64,000 nucleotides of DNA from Sambucus nigra (GCA_949130495.1 OX422207.1:375617868-375681867); one strand, 5' to 3'; positions 11,060 to 23,640 are shown, numbered from the stretch's first letter. Numbers and translations are program-made. Notes: generated by a model not told the origin, from the letters alone.

Positions 11060-11671
11060 GAGTGTTTGATTTGGAGAGAGACAATGATGTTTTAAGAAAA
11101 AAAAAATGTGATTTGACCGACATAGTGTCTAGTCTGACGACATTTGTATCCCAACTTGAGAATGATCTCAAATGTGCCAGGGAACGCACCTAAGAAGGTT
11201 AAAATGGTGGTTCTTAATCCCGATAAGGGTAGAGTTGATGGGATAGGAAAAGGTCACGATGGTGCTTCCACTTCTTTTGTCACACCCGAGCCGATTTCCA
11301 CTTTTGTGACACATACACATGGCCTAAAAATTAGCCTACCTAGGCATTTGTTTCCCATTAGGGGAGAACGTCCTAGAGTTTTTGAGATAGGTGTTACTAT
11401 ACCTATATATGTTTGTTCCCATTGCAAAAAGAGAGAACACCTTAAGGAATTTTGTTTTAAGTTGGGTTATGGGTCATGTTTTGCGAATAGACGTGTTTCT
11501 TCCACACATGCACCCACACATGATACTTTACATGCTCCCGGAGTCTACATGAGAGAGTTTGCACATCTAGGTGAGAAATTTAAGTTTTTAGTCAAAACAT
11601 CACAAAATTTGATGGCGGTTTTTCATAAGTTGACACCGCCTTTGGAAAACCCCTCCGCACCTAACGATTGA
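11060..11671 (+). pseudogene. copia(+) gag C-terminal part: coiled coil and second zinc knuckle
   Basis: Short coiled-coil codons (FDLERDNDVLRKK) occur near 11070-11160 in one frame. The frame from 11144 then carries a complete second CX2CX4HX4C knuckle (CSHCKKREHLKEFC, about 11420-11460) and ends at a stop at 11671 (NPSAPND). This is the counterpart of the 8024-8902 frame of copia(-). Two separate knuckles of different context in one gag are consistent with large copia gag proteins. Frameshifts make the copy inactive. Confidence 0.65.
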
Positions 11672-13199
11672 GGTTTGACTTAATTACTAGTATAGGTTGA
11701 TTTGCATGATGATATTATTTTCCTATGTATAGTTTGTAACTTATTTGTATGTTTTCTATTTTTTTGGAAAAATACAAAAAAAATTATTTTGATAAAATTT
11801 CGAAAAATCCAAAAAGAGTTTTGTATTTTGTTTACACCGTTTATGGATGCACACTTAGGATGACCGAGTTACAACATCATTCCATTTTTCATGTGACTAT
11901 TTGATAGTATTTTGAGACAATATATCATGTCATCCTTGTTCTTTATAATGTTTGGAGTCATTATGATGTAATTAGTTGTTACTTCCTACATGTTTGACTC
12001 ATGATTTCCTTTATTGCACACATGCACAGATTTTTTTTATTATTGTGCTTGTCTTATCACATGTTGGTTGTGTGTTTTCACTTCAATCCTATCCTTAAAA
12101 TGAACCAAGATCGATAAAACTTGACAAGAAAGTTGTGCATGTAAGAACCATTTGTGGCTTGCGTGCTTTATTTGAAAACGGGGAAGGGCTGCGAAAGGTT
12201 CACATTTGACCTTTGCGAATCCTAAGTTTTCGTCATATCGGACCTAAAAATTGACGAATTTTATTATTCGGGGTCCAAAGAGGTTGAAAAGAGCCCGGAT
12301 TTTTTTTAAAGGCAATAAAAAGAAATTCATGCCAAAAAGGGGCCATTAGATTTTTTTTGCACCAATTCTCCAATGTTTGAGAATTTAGATTACCTCTAAA
12401 CGAAAATATGCATGAGGGAGTTTGGATGGAATTTAAAACGGGTTTGCACATCCTTGATAGTCTTAAAAAATCTTTAAATAGTTTTGGACGTTATTGGTGT
12501 GGAAATCACTTTGACATTGATTTGTTGATTTGCATAAGACGATGTCATCTAAATTCAACAATGTTTACACCTGAGGATACTTTTGATGTTCATTCAATAG
12601 GAGTACACGTATTGATTGAGTTTATTTACCTATCGAATGTGTTCACACTCATTCATTCCATTTCCATGACTTGGTTGTTTTAGTTAAATCCATGGTGTGA
12701 TTTTTGTAACATAATTTTTGCTTTGAAAAAAATTGAAAAAACAAAAAATAGTTTGTGGAATCTTTTGAGACTCTTCTTTGCATGTGCATAGTTTGATTCA
12801 TGTTTTCTATGCTTTTTATCGTGACACTCTTTGTCTAGTTGGTTTCTTCTTATCATAAAAAGGGGGAGAACGAATTATGATTTTATGGGGGAGTTTTTGT
12901 AGTATGGGGGAGATTTGATTTATTAATGATTTATTCTTATATCATTTCAAACTCGATATGTCACGAAGTTTTTTAATTTATCTCATGTGTGTAGGTACAA
13001 AGATTGATGATCATAATGTTGCAAACCTTGATGAGAAAAGCTTTGAGATTTGATGAACATTTTTGAAGAAAAGCTTGAGATCTTGCAAATTTGCACGTTT
13101 TTAGTTTTGAGATTTATGGAAGGGTAGATTTGTATAGGCATTTTGGTATTTGATAATTCAGATATTTTTTTTATGTTTCGGCATAGACATAGGGGGATT
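11672..13199 (+). other. non-coding spacer of copia(+)
   Basis: No supported gene. It aligns in reverse with 6440-7860 of copia(-) and in part with 43432-45119. It contains a run of purine-rich blocks (about 12860 and 12900) and ends with agacatagggggattt immediately before the LTR, the expected polypurine tract. Confidence 0.7.
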
Positions 13200-14274
13200 T
13201 GTAAGGACATATTTCTATACATGTTCGTCACAATTAATTATGTCGTATACCGTTACAACCGTCGAAGAAGTTCAAGAGCAATCTACATCAAGACGGGTCC
13301 GAATATATCAAGGTTCTTCACCAAAAAGCCTTGGCAAAGTTTACTTTGGTAAGGTTATGTTTTAAATACCATAACTTTGCACTTAGAGCTTTGGGATATT
13401 TTTACAAAATATTTTCTAAGTTTTGGAGAGGACTTTTTTCGTCAAAATTTTAGAATCAATATTTTTTCAAAGTGTTGAAGCCGATATTAAAATAATATTT
13501 TCTGACGTTCCAGTCGTTCCAACAACTTTGCTCGGTCATTCAAATAACATGGCATTGTCGCGCGAAGTCGCTTGAACGACACGTGCACTCGTTCGAGCGA
13601 GATCTCCTTTTCATTCAAACGACCGAGGGGGTGCGATTTTCTATAAATACTCATTAAATGGTTTTGTTTTCATTGAGAAGTTCTAGTGTTTTGAAAGACA
13701 GAAAACTACGAATCTGCAGAATTCTTTTTGACTTCTTCTTTTAGGGTTTTAATTCCTTTGTTTTCAATTCACAAAAAATCACATATGCTTTGGTGAATTA
13801 TTTTGGTGTTCAAGAACACACTTTACATTTGTTCATTCTTTGTGGGGATAGCTCTACAACCAACAGATGCGTGCTATTGTGGAGGGATTCCTTGTGAAGA
13901 TTTTAGACTGTGTGTCTAGACTGCGCGTCCTGGTGGTATTGCTGCGTGCGAACCATTGCTAAGTTATTTCTAGTCGTTGCTTTGGAGGTTTGACGAAGAT
14001 AGAGTGCACTACTCTTGTGGGATAAATCAAGATGGTATGTAAGTCAATGGTCTCGTAAAATTCTCAGAGTATAGAAATAAAAGGTTTTTCCCTTCAGGTA
14101 TTTTACCTGAAATTTGTATCGCATGCTTTATTTATTTATGGTTTGACAGATGCACACAGGTAGTTGCATGTTTAGGGGATGAATTAATTTGGTTTAAAAA
14201 TAGACTATATTAAATAAGGTTTAATTGAAAACTTGCGAATTAAATTAAATCGGTATCACACACCGCATTTTACA
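13200..14274 (+). repeat. 3' LTR of copia(+), 1075 bp
   Basis: It begins TGTAAGGACATATTTCT and ends CGCATTTTACA. The palindrome array is present in decayed form at 13514, 13536, 13558, 13568, 13589 and 13611. The next bases match the LTR of Tekay A, which gives a clean right junction. Confidence 0.9.
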
Positions 14275-14857
14275 ATTTTGAAAGTAAATGAAAGGTTTTC
14301 CCTGACGAATGTTGCGTGAGTTAATGGGAACTAATGTTGCGTGAGTTAATGGGAACGCATGCTAGTTTTCAAAGCATGGTAATAAAAAATGACTATTTTG
14401 TAAGGTCAAGTGGTATTAATTAACGTTTTGGGGATTAATGGTTAAATACATTGGTAAATGTATTTTCAAGGGTATATATGTTGATACATATATATTTTCA
14501 CATGCATGTAAGGTAGAGTGTGAGTACTCATTTATGTCGCTCGTTTCTATACTGCATCTGTATATGATCCCACTGAGTATTCGACTCACATCCCTTCTTT
14601 TGTTACGACAGGTTGTATGATGTTTCGTGCTTTGAGACCGTTATATAGGTAAGTAACTATTTTTGGGGACACTTTGCTTGGGTCCTGCCACGTACTTAAT
14701 ATAAATCGAACACGCATGCTAATAAGTGCAACGTTAAATAAGAATAAAACTTTATTAGAAAAATTATTTAGGGTGTTCCATTTCACTTCATAATTAATAC
14801 ACGGTCCAGATTGGGTTAGTCTTTCAATAACCTTTAAATCTGGTTCGATACATTACA
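14275..14857 (+). repeat. right end of the 5' LTR of Tekay A
   Basis: It matches about 26530-27119 along its length and ends in ATTACA just before the PBS. Relative to that copy it carries a short extra tandem duplication of a stretch beginning gttgcgtgagttaatgg (14314-14356). The rest of this LTR is beyond the copia stack, left of the window. Confidence 0.85.
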
Positions 14858-14860
14858 ACT

Positions 14861-14872
14861 TGGTATCAGAGC
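14861..14872 (+). other. tRNA-iMet primer-binding site of Tekay A
   Basis: TGGTATCAGAGC lies three bases after the LTR end, a perfect match to the usual iMet site. Confidence 0.92.
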
Positions 14873-17615
14873 TTTAGGTCCAATTTTCCTTTTGGGTGTG
14901 GCGCGGTGAGGACGGTAGTATATCTTTTGAGAATTAATGTTGGTTTTGGTTGGTCATGCTAAACAGGTGACGGTTTCGGCACGTATCATGATAGTAATGT
15001 CAAGGATGATAGCACGATGTGCAACTCTTTATGAGATGTTAAAATGTCTAGGATAGTATCCATTCACATTTTGCGGAATTTTTGATGTTGATATATTAGT
15101 GAGTACAGATGCTGGTAAAAACCATTAGCGGTGACACTGTAGTCTTGTGCGAGATACTATGTGGAAATGTGATGGCTAGAGATGCCTTAGTTGTATTAGA
15201 GAAGTATAGTAATGTTCGTTGCATTATAGATGAAAAACTTGTGGATTCATCTATGGGGCTAGGTGATTAAGTAATATATTTATAAATATTTATCCTATGG
15301 AGATTAGAACGCCTAAGTATCATGATTATGATTTGGGTAACTTAAGAGCGAATCTAGGAAGTACTTGAGACTTAGTGTTAGATATGATGGTGTTAACTTA
15401 TGGTTTTAAAAAATAATAATGAAGTATTGAGCAATACTTGAGGTCACGTATCCTACTAAAGGTTTATAATAGTGTTAACTTGTGGTTTAGCAAGTAAGGG
15501 TGACAGTTGCATAGTGAGGCACATTAGTTGTCGTGGTTGAATAGTCGCCGAGGTTAAATGATAGGTTGTAATGAGTTTGATCCCGGGTTAGGGTTATGGA
15601 TAGACATGTGAACTCATGATTTCTCCTTGGATATATGTACTAAGGTTTAGCTCATGATGTGTTAGTGCAAGCAATAGGCTTTCCCTAGTAATGGAGAATT
15701 TAATTATACCACGTAGTATGGTGCTGTCGACATCTCTTGTTGATACTATGGGATCCCTTATGACTTCGAGAATATAGAGTTACGATTGGTATGACACATA
15801 GTGATTGGTATTAGTGTTTTGCCTTTGAGGAAATAATTTAGCGGCTATGCTTGATTGTTATACTTGACAGGTTTTTTGTCATGATGATTCATATGCTAGG
15901 ATGTGTATATCCAATTGGAAATAATGACTTGGTGACTCTTCTATGAGGCAGTGAAAAAATAATTATCGTGTTGAGGAACTTATAGGCTATCGGTGATTTT
16001 AATACGGTTTATTCGTGTCATTTGTGGTAATACCTTAAAGTTAGTGCCACGATTTTGTTTATAAGTTTGCGTTATGGTATGATTTTGTGGATAATGTAGA
16101 AAATAGGTCGATAAGTGTTAGGTCATGCACTTGGGAGGCTTAGAACACAATGATGTTCATCATGGTTTTAGAGATAGCAATCAGAATGGAGTGCTATGAT
16201 TGATTATATCACTCGCGTGTGCTACACTTATGGCCTAGTATGACTCTAGTGAGGAGAATCATTAGTTATTAGGCATGGGTAATGCTTGAAAAAAATCAAG
16301 GTGTCATTGTAACTAGTACAATAATTATGATTTGGGATCACATGAGACTTTGCTAAGGATTTTTGCAATGGGCGGTAGCATAAAATTACGTGAGTGTTGT
16401 GTTTCACTAGATGATAAAGATCTCGAGGTTTAAAAGTTAGAAATTGCATGTTGAGATTGTCAAGGCTTGAGTATGTTAGGTTATTGATTAACATTAACAA
16501 ATGAGAAATCTAACATTGCTTTGATAAGAGGGATAAAGAGTAACCTTAGTCTCAATGAGGGAAGCCTAGAGTTTTAGCTTCCTAAGGGAATCAACTTGCA
16601 AGTCGTTATCCGTGGAGAAGGACAATATTGTTTGATGATTCAATCTAGGGCACGTAGGTAGCCTAATACTTTAGAGTATATGTAGATCAGTGAAAATTTT
16701 AGACTTCAAGTGTACATTGTGGTTCGTACTTCGCATGGCTTGGTTCACTGTCCGAATTCGATTGTTTCATTCTAGCGTGACAGTCACCTGATTTATTTCA
16801 CCTTCTTGTGACTTCTTTGATCTCGATAATGGGAAGTTGTTTCAATTATGGGTTAGTTATTGAGGTGTAGCATTGCATAGATCAATAATGATGCGGGATA
16901 GGCCAGGTAGAGGTTGTTGTGTCATGGTACATGGGTACGCTCTTCTTTGAGAGAACCTTTATTTACATCAGTTGGTGTGCATGCGTGGTCTCACGATTTG
17001 TTACATATAGTTTGCATGTGTACTTAATAGCCTTAGGTTGACATAGTCTTTAGTTAACCAATATAGCTAGTTATGACGTATATCATGGATTTGAGGTCAC
17101 GATATAAGATATAAATATTAGAACTTGATGGAACATTAAATGCCAGGGTTTCACTCTATATGGAAATTACAGACTTAGAATGTTGTCTCTCATGTGTATC
17201 GGGGTTGGCATAACTAGGATGACTCTAGGCTATTGCTTAGGCTTATAGGAGATATCTGTCGGATAGAGGATTGGGATTAAATGACTGTCTCAAAATTTTT
17301 TATGTGAATAGTTATTAATGTTGAGGATGTATTTGCCTAAGCTAGGAAAGACTCAAATTATTTGCCAAAACATAGGCTTGTAAATCCCGTTGTTCGGAAT
17401 AATTCATGATAATGAGTACTTTGGGTGTTAGCATGACATCTTCTCACTATTAGTTACTTTGAGGTATTGTTTAAGATCCACCATAGTTTACACCGATTAA
17501 TGGAATGAAATGTTTGGTTATACTATAATGTTAAAGACATCTAGGATTTAAATTTAATTATTAGATGAATGATTTGTGAGCTTGATGATCATAAGTTTTG
17601 AGGAGGAAATTTCCT
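14873..17615 (+). other. internal region of Tekay A without recognisable genes
   Basis: About 2.7 kb of AT-rich sequence with stops in every frame. I could not see gag, protease, reverse transcriptase or integrase motifs on either strand. It may be heavily decayed gag-pol or the body of a non-autonomous element. Confidence 0.6.
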
Positions 17616-17628
17616 AAGGAGGAAAGAA
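17616..17628 (+). other. polypurine tract of Tekay A
   Basis: The run AAGGAGGAAAGAA sits directly before the LTR start TGTAATACCCC. This is the plus-strand priming site position. Confidence 0.85.
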
Positions 17629-18079
17629 TGTAATACCCCTACCTATAAAATAGGTATTTGATGTTATTTGAAGTGTTTTGTCCAAAGAAAAATTCGAAGA
17701 ATAAATAATCCAAGTGTAACACATCAAGTAATACGTAAGGTGGAGTATTGCGTAAATGGTTTGAACGGAAAGAAAAAATCCCATGATGCATGTGTTGCAT
17801 TATTGTGTATTTAATTTCTAATAGTATTGAATATGATTTCCATTAAGTTTGAGGGAAAAATATCAAGGAACGGATGTGACACGGTCAAGGTAAATAGGAC
17901 GCAACTTTTAAATTGTATGAAAAGTAAAATTTTGCAATATGGATTAAACAAGAATGTTTTATGTTGCATGGTTCGTACGAGTTTTATTTTGAGTTTATAT
18001 AATTATTTTAAGTACTTCGAAAAACTCTTTCTCTCTCTAACTCTTTCTCTCTCACATAAAACCCTAATTAGGGTTTTGC

Positions 18080-19698
18080 ATGGCTACGATAGTTTCTTCC
18101 CATGTTGAACATAAACCACCTGATCCAGCACTTGCATGGAGTAAATCCTTTGCAAGTGTGGTGAAGGAAACCACAAATCTTGACATACCTCTAATTCCAG
18201 TATCCTCTTATAAAGGGGAACATGCAATTAAGTTCTCTCCACAGGATATTTCTAATCTCGCTGCTCCTTTAAAGTTCTCTTTTGTGGGATAATTTTCCCA
18301 TGGTAGACCCACCTTAGAGGATATCAGAAAGACATTACATACAATGAATCTTAAGTCATCTTTTACTGTCGGCCTGCTGGATAAAAAACATGTCATCATT
18401 CAATTATTTCACGAAGAAGATTTCATAAGATTGTGGTTGCGTAATCTATTGTTTATTGGTAGATACCCAATGAGAACCTTTAAATGGTTTCCTGATTTCA
18501 GACCTGAAAAATAAAGCTCCATTATTCCAGTATAGATTTTTTTTCCTTCTCTTCCTATCCATTTTTTCTTCAAATCTTCTTTGTTTTTTATCGTTCAATT
18601 TGTGGGAAAACCTCTAAAAATGGATAGCTCCACTACTGCAATTAATCGACCTAGTATTGCTAGGGTCTGTGTTGAAATTGACCTTTTAATCCCAACACCT
18701 GATCGCCTATGGATTGGGTGTGGAGAAGATGGTTTTTGGCAAAATATTTTGGTTGAAGATGTCCCTAAGTACTGCACCCACTGTTTCAAACTTGGTCACG
18801 ATAATCAAAATTGTATCCTCAATAAACAAACATCAGGTGCTTCCCATGCTACAAAAACCTTCAAAAACATTAAGCCTCTTCCACCCGACCCCCCAAAAAA
18901 GTTATTCCTACTCAACCCGCAACTGATCCAACCATCCTAAAACAACACTTTTCAATAAAAAAAATCCCTATTCCCAAACCTCTCAACCCTCTCATTCACT
19001 CTGGTCGACCCTCAAATAGTTCAAAAAATCCCCATCCAATTCTGCCCCAAATTTATCCTAATATCGACCCATCTCTTCAAGAACCCCTTCAGCAATCCCC
19101 AATTATTGTTGCTACCCAAACTAATAACCAAATATCCCCTCCTCAAACACTTCAAATAAATCTTTCCACCACCCAAACTTCCCCTCAATATCCCCTTCAA
19201 ATTTCCACCCAAGATCTGTGCCCTGATCAGAATCCAAAAAATGTTCGATCAAACATGTTCAAAACCTCAAGCCTCAACCACCCAATCCAAAATAAACTCT
19301 ACCCAAAGATCCAAGAACACATCAACAAAATTCAATATGAGGATCTTGATAATTCAGATATGATGATTCTTGACACTCTCATGTTGTCGCCCAAAGGCTC
19401 TGATCTCCCAACTAAAATAAAAAATGACTTGATGAAACCTCTGTCCCTTTCTGATCTTGATGTAGGCCTGAAAGAAAATCCACCTTTTATAGAGGAATTA
19501 ATTCTTTTATCTAAAGACCTTTCTAAGAAAATGGAACACTTTAAACCTACGATAGATATTTCAGAAATAGGTGTTACTACAGACACAATGGCCAGCAAGC
19601 CAACTCCTAAAATTAGACCTCCTGGCCCCACATTCAAGAGATTAAAAAGGGATTCATCTAAGTCCTCAAAAGGTTTTTCCTATCATCTCTCTAAATGA
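18080..19698 (+). pseudogene. LINE ORF1, DUF4283 / zinc knuckle protein
   Basis: The ATG at 18080 follows the leader. The frame reads MATIVSSH, then the DUF4283 pattern (HGRPTLEDIRKT, GLLDKKHVIIQL, MRTFKWFPDF, then RPSIARVCVEIDL and IGCGEDG) and a CX2CX4HX4C knuckle (CTHCFKLGHDNQNC, about 18775-18816). In-frame stops occur near 18290, 18513 and 18531. After 18940 a Pro/Ser-rich tail continues in another frame (from 19255) to a TGA at 19696-19698. ORF1 of plant L1 elements is an RNA-binding protein that packages the LINE transcript. The stop overlaps the ORF2 start by four bases (ATGA). Confidence 0.88.
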
Positions 19699-22600
19699 TA
19701 AACTTCTTATGATGGAACATCAGAGGCATTTCTAATAATCCCTACACAAGGAGACTCAAAAAACTTTGTAAAATTCATTCCCTTCCTTTTATGGCCATCT
19801 TAGAGACAAAATACAAATTGGATAAGCTAGAAGATTTGAGGAGGAATATTAATTTTGATTATGGCATTGCTAATGTCAATAATAAAATATGGTTTCTCTG
19901 GAGATTTGGCACTTCTTGTGAGGTAATTCTAAATGATGAGCAATCTATGTTACTTAGAATTTCTCACCCGCATTTTCACTCTGAAGTTTACCTCTCTATT
20001 GTCTATTCTAAAGGCAATACATCAGATCGAACTGCCTTATGGGATAGTTTACTTCATCAAAAATTTCTTTCCAATAATCAGCCTTGGTTGATCACAGGAG
20101 ATTTCAATGTTGTGACAAATAGTGGTGAGAAACTTGGGGGCAATGATATTGACTTCTTAACAGCGGAAGATTTCAACAATTTCATATGCTCAGCTGATCT
20201 GTTGAAGGTAAATTTCTCTGGAACTAAATTCACATGGCATAATAACCGAGATGGAGTTAAAATTTGGTCCAGAGTATATACAGGTCTAGCTTCGATTGAA
20301 TGGAGTAATACATTTCCCAATTTCTCTCTTTCCCATTTAAACAAGACTTTCTCTGACCATTGTCCTCCTCTATTTTCTATTCATATTATTTTTTATTCAA
20401 TCAAAAAACCATTGAAGTTCTTAGATATTTGGTGCAATCAAAAAGATATTCATTCAATTATTGAGACTTCTTAGGATAACATTACCATAGGTAATCCTCT
20501 TAGATAATTCTCTACCAAGCTCCAAAGACATGAAATTCACTCTTGTAGACTGGAATCCGCAGGCCTCAAAATTGTTTTTGAGGAAACATTTAGATTAGAG
20601 GTTGAAGTGATAACAAATGAGGTTTCTTATGAATCATGTCCTAACTCTACCAATAGAAAGAACCTATCTTTATCTAGAGCAAGACTGTTAGAAGTACTAA
20701 AGAGGGAGGAATCATTTTGGAGGCAAAAACTGAGAGGTAAGTGGCCCATATAAGGGGATACTAACTCAAAATTATTCCATGCCTCTATCAAGACAAGAAG
20801 ACTTAAGCAAATGATTCATAAAATTAAAAATAAAGAGGATATTTGGATTGACTAAGCTGATTGTGTCCAAAAAGAATTTATTGAGTTGTTTGAAGACAGT
20901 TTTAAAGATTCAGTGATAGAAGGTGAGGATAAGCTGATCCAATCCATAGATCAGTCATTAACTTCTGAGTAATTCCTCATGCTGGATGATATGACTTGTG
21001 AAGAAGAAGTATAGGCAGCTATACAAGATCTTAATGAAGATGTTCGCCCTGGTCCTGATGGCTTCCATGGCCTCTTTTATAAAAAAAATTGGACTATATC
21101 AAATCCTACCTCATAAATGATGTTTGTTACTTCTTTTCACGCGGTGATCTTCCCAAAATCTAGACGAGTACTAATATTATCCTCATTCCCAAATCAAAAA
21201 ATCCATCTCACTGCTCAGACTTCAGGCTTATTAGTCTCTGTAATTTCTATTTCAAGATAATTACAAAGATCCTTGGTGTTAGACTATCACAAGTTCTTCC
21301 AACCATCATTGGTCAATCTCAAGCTGGTTTTATTAAAGGGAGAAAAGTGTCTGACAATATCCTTCTTGCTCAAGAACTTATGAAGTCCATTGGGAAAAAA
21401 ATCTTTTGGCTATAATGTGATCATCAAGATGGACATATCCAAAGCATATGATAGAGTTTCTTGGCTATTTATTCTTAAAATTCTAAGGAAATTAGGTTTT
21501 TCGGAGGTATGGATTGATAGAATTTGGAGAATTATTTCCAATAATTGGTTCTCTACCATTATTATTTGTCAAAGTGCTAGTTACTTCAAATATTTTAGGG
21601 GTTTCAAATAGGGGGATCCTCTCTCTCCTGGTCTTTTTGTGTTAGTAGTTGAAACTCTCAATAAAGGCCTTCATAATCTCATCATAAATGGTCTAGTAAA
21701 ACCTTTCTCTCTCCCCAGAAATAGTCCTCTCATTAGTAATTTTAGCTTTGCTGATGACACTATTGTCTTTTGCCATGGGAACTCCAATAGCCTTAAAACT
21801 TGATATCCTTTCTGAAAAAATTTGAGCTTGCTTCTGGTCAGTTGATAAATTTTTCTAAAAGTAGTTTCACTGTCCATCACACCATTTCCCACAAAAGGAT
21901 CAAATCAATGGCCAAAATTTCTCACTTAGCTTTCAAAAAATCCCCTATTATCTATCTTGGTTGTCCTATTTTTTATGGAAAATCAAACACTTGTACTTTG
22001 AGGATCTCATTCTCAAAATCAGAGCTAAACTTTCAACTGTGCCTTAAACCCTCCAAAAAAGCACAGTTGAAAATCAGAGCTAAACACCTGTGCTTTTTTG
22101 GAGGGTTTAAGGCACAGTTGAAATTTTTTGAGAGAAAGGTTTGAGCTAAACTGTACTTTCATAAACTTTGACGATCTTGCTTTCATTTCAACTGTGCTTT
22201 CATCGTTACCTATCCATACTCTTGCAACCTTAAACCCTCCAAAAAAGACAATATCCATTATTCATAATCTGTTCAATAATTTTTTGTGGAATGTTTCCAA
22301 AGAATTTGTCTCGAAATATCACTGGAAAAGATGGTGTGACCTATGCCTTCCAGTAGAGGAAGGAGGATTGTGATTCAAACTTATGGATGATGTGTGTAAA
22401 GAAGCAAGTTTAAAACTCAACGGAACATTAAGAATTCTTCTAGTCTTTGATCCAATTTCTACTGTGTTATATACAAAGGCGGGTATGCTCCAATTGGCTC
22501 CAGTTCTCATCGAATGATTAAAAATGTTGATAATACTGTTGAAAGTACTAGAATTATCATCAGAGGTTCAAGGTATTAGACTCCTACTCATGATGGGAAA

Positions 22601-23640
22601 TTCTCCTCTAAATCTTCTTGGAATCTTATCAGGACTAATAAACCTAAATCTTTCTTATTTAAAGCAATTTGGAAGACAGATATCCCTCATAAAATTTTCC
22701 TCTGGAAATGTCTGCCTAAAATGGTTCTAATTGATGAAGCTATTCAAAAGATTGGCATCAGACTTATTTCTCTATGCCACTGTTGTTTAAACTCTACTGA
22801 ATCTCTGAACCATTTATTTTTAACGGGTCCCATCGCTCAAGTTGTTTGGAAACAATTTGCTCAGCTCTTTGGTATCCATATCCAGCTTTCCTCTGTTAAT
22901 TTGACTCTAATTCCATGGTGGCTTCGAAATCCAAAGCAAGATTTCCTCCAATTAATCTTCTCTATACCGCGTGCTTCTATATTATGGGAATTGTGGAAAT
23001 GAAGAAACAATAGTGTTTTGCAATGTATTAAAATGGAAGTCAGGACCATTATTGCAAATGTTTTTTACCTAAACCATTCTATTTCTTACAACAACTCTTT
23101 TAATTCCCATTCGAAGAACTTTGAATTCATCTTTAAAATTTTCAAGCTTCATCTTAAGTCTTAGGTTCCTCAATCCATTATATCAATCCAATGGATTAAA
23201 CCATTGGAAGGTGTTGCTAAGCTTAACTGTGATGGGGCTGCTAAGGGCAATCCAGGTCCTGCTGGTTCGGGAGGTATAATCATAAATCACATGGGGGTTT
23301 TAGTTGAAGCTTTCTCATTCTTTGAAGGTCATACTACAAACAATAGAGTTGAATGTTTATTCATTCTGAGAGGTTTAAATATTTGTGTTTACTTACATAT
23401 TCATAAAGATATTTTTAAATCTGACTCGAAAATGGTTGTAGATTTGCTCAATGGTGGTCTTAAATCTATTCCTTGGTCTATTGTTAATTTTTTTTCTGAT
23501 ATCAACCTTATTCAATAGAAAATTCAAGTCTACTTTCAGCACACTTAGAGGGAGAATAATCAGGTTGCAGATAACTCGAAAAATTATGGAGTAACAATTT
23601 AGTGCTTTTGTTCGTTCAAAGAATCCAGTGATCTCCCAGT
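19695..23640 (+). pseudogene. LINE ORF2, endonuclease-reverse transcriptase-RNase H
   Basis: The start ATG at 19695-19697 is chosen because the codons run in frame into WNIRGISNN and AILETK, the N-terminal endonuclease motifs. GDFN (about 20098) and SDHC (about 20355) follow. The reverse transcriptase has IKMDISKAYDRVSW (about 21425), a stop, then GDPLSPG and the FADD active site (about 21750). A zinc-binding tail has CHCCLNSTESLNHLF near 22780. A C-terminal RNase H has NCDGAAKGNPGPAG (about 23226), NRVEC and KSDSKMVV. Stops (about 19707, 20472, 21609 and others) and frameshifts near 21790 and 21990 make it inactive. A local hairpin duplication disrupts 22031-22123. Confidence 0.9.
22031..22123. 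repeat. perfect 36-bp inverted repeat inside LINE ORF2
   Basis: The left arm 22031-22066 and the right arm 22088-22123 are exact reverse complements, separated by 21 bp. The arm content (cttaaaccctccaaaaaag) also occurs once more at about 22230-22250, where it encodes the normal NPPKK stretch of the LINE. The words tcagagctaaac and tttcaactgtgc are likewise repeated nearby. The array therefore looks like copied local sequence inserted by template switching. Confidence 0.9.

Larger units (their letters stand above)
10167..14274 (+). mobile_element. gag-only Ty1/copia-type element, copia(+), 5' part displaced
   Basis: Plus-strand order: gag (UBN2 core, two zinc knuckles), a non-coding spacer, a purine tract (agacatagggggattt) and the 3' LTR 13200-14274. 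The 5' LTR and the start of gag are missing because copia(-) inserted within gag at 10166/10167. They should lie left of the window. The right flank (14275 on) is LTR sequence of Tekay A, and the uninterrupted version of that site is at about 26530. No pol domain is present, as in copia(-). Confidence 0.85.

Noticed and set aside
14873..17615. Hidden genes in the Tekay A internal region
   Set aside because: Stops in every frame and no motif of gag, protease, reverse transcriptase or integrase on either strand.
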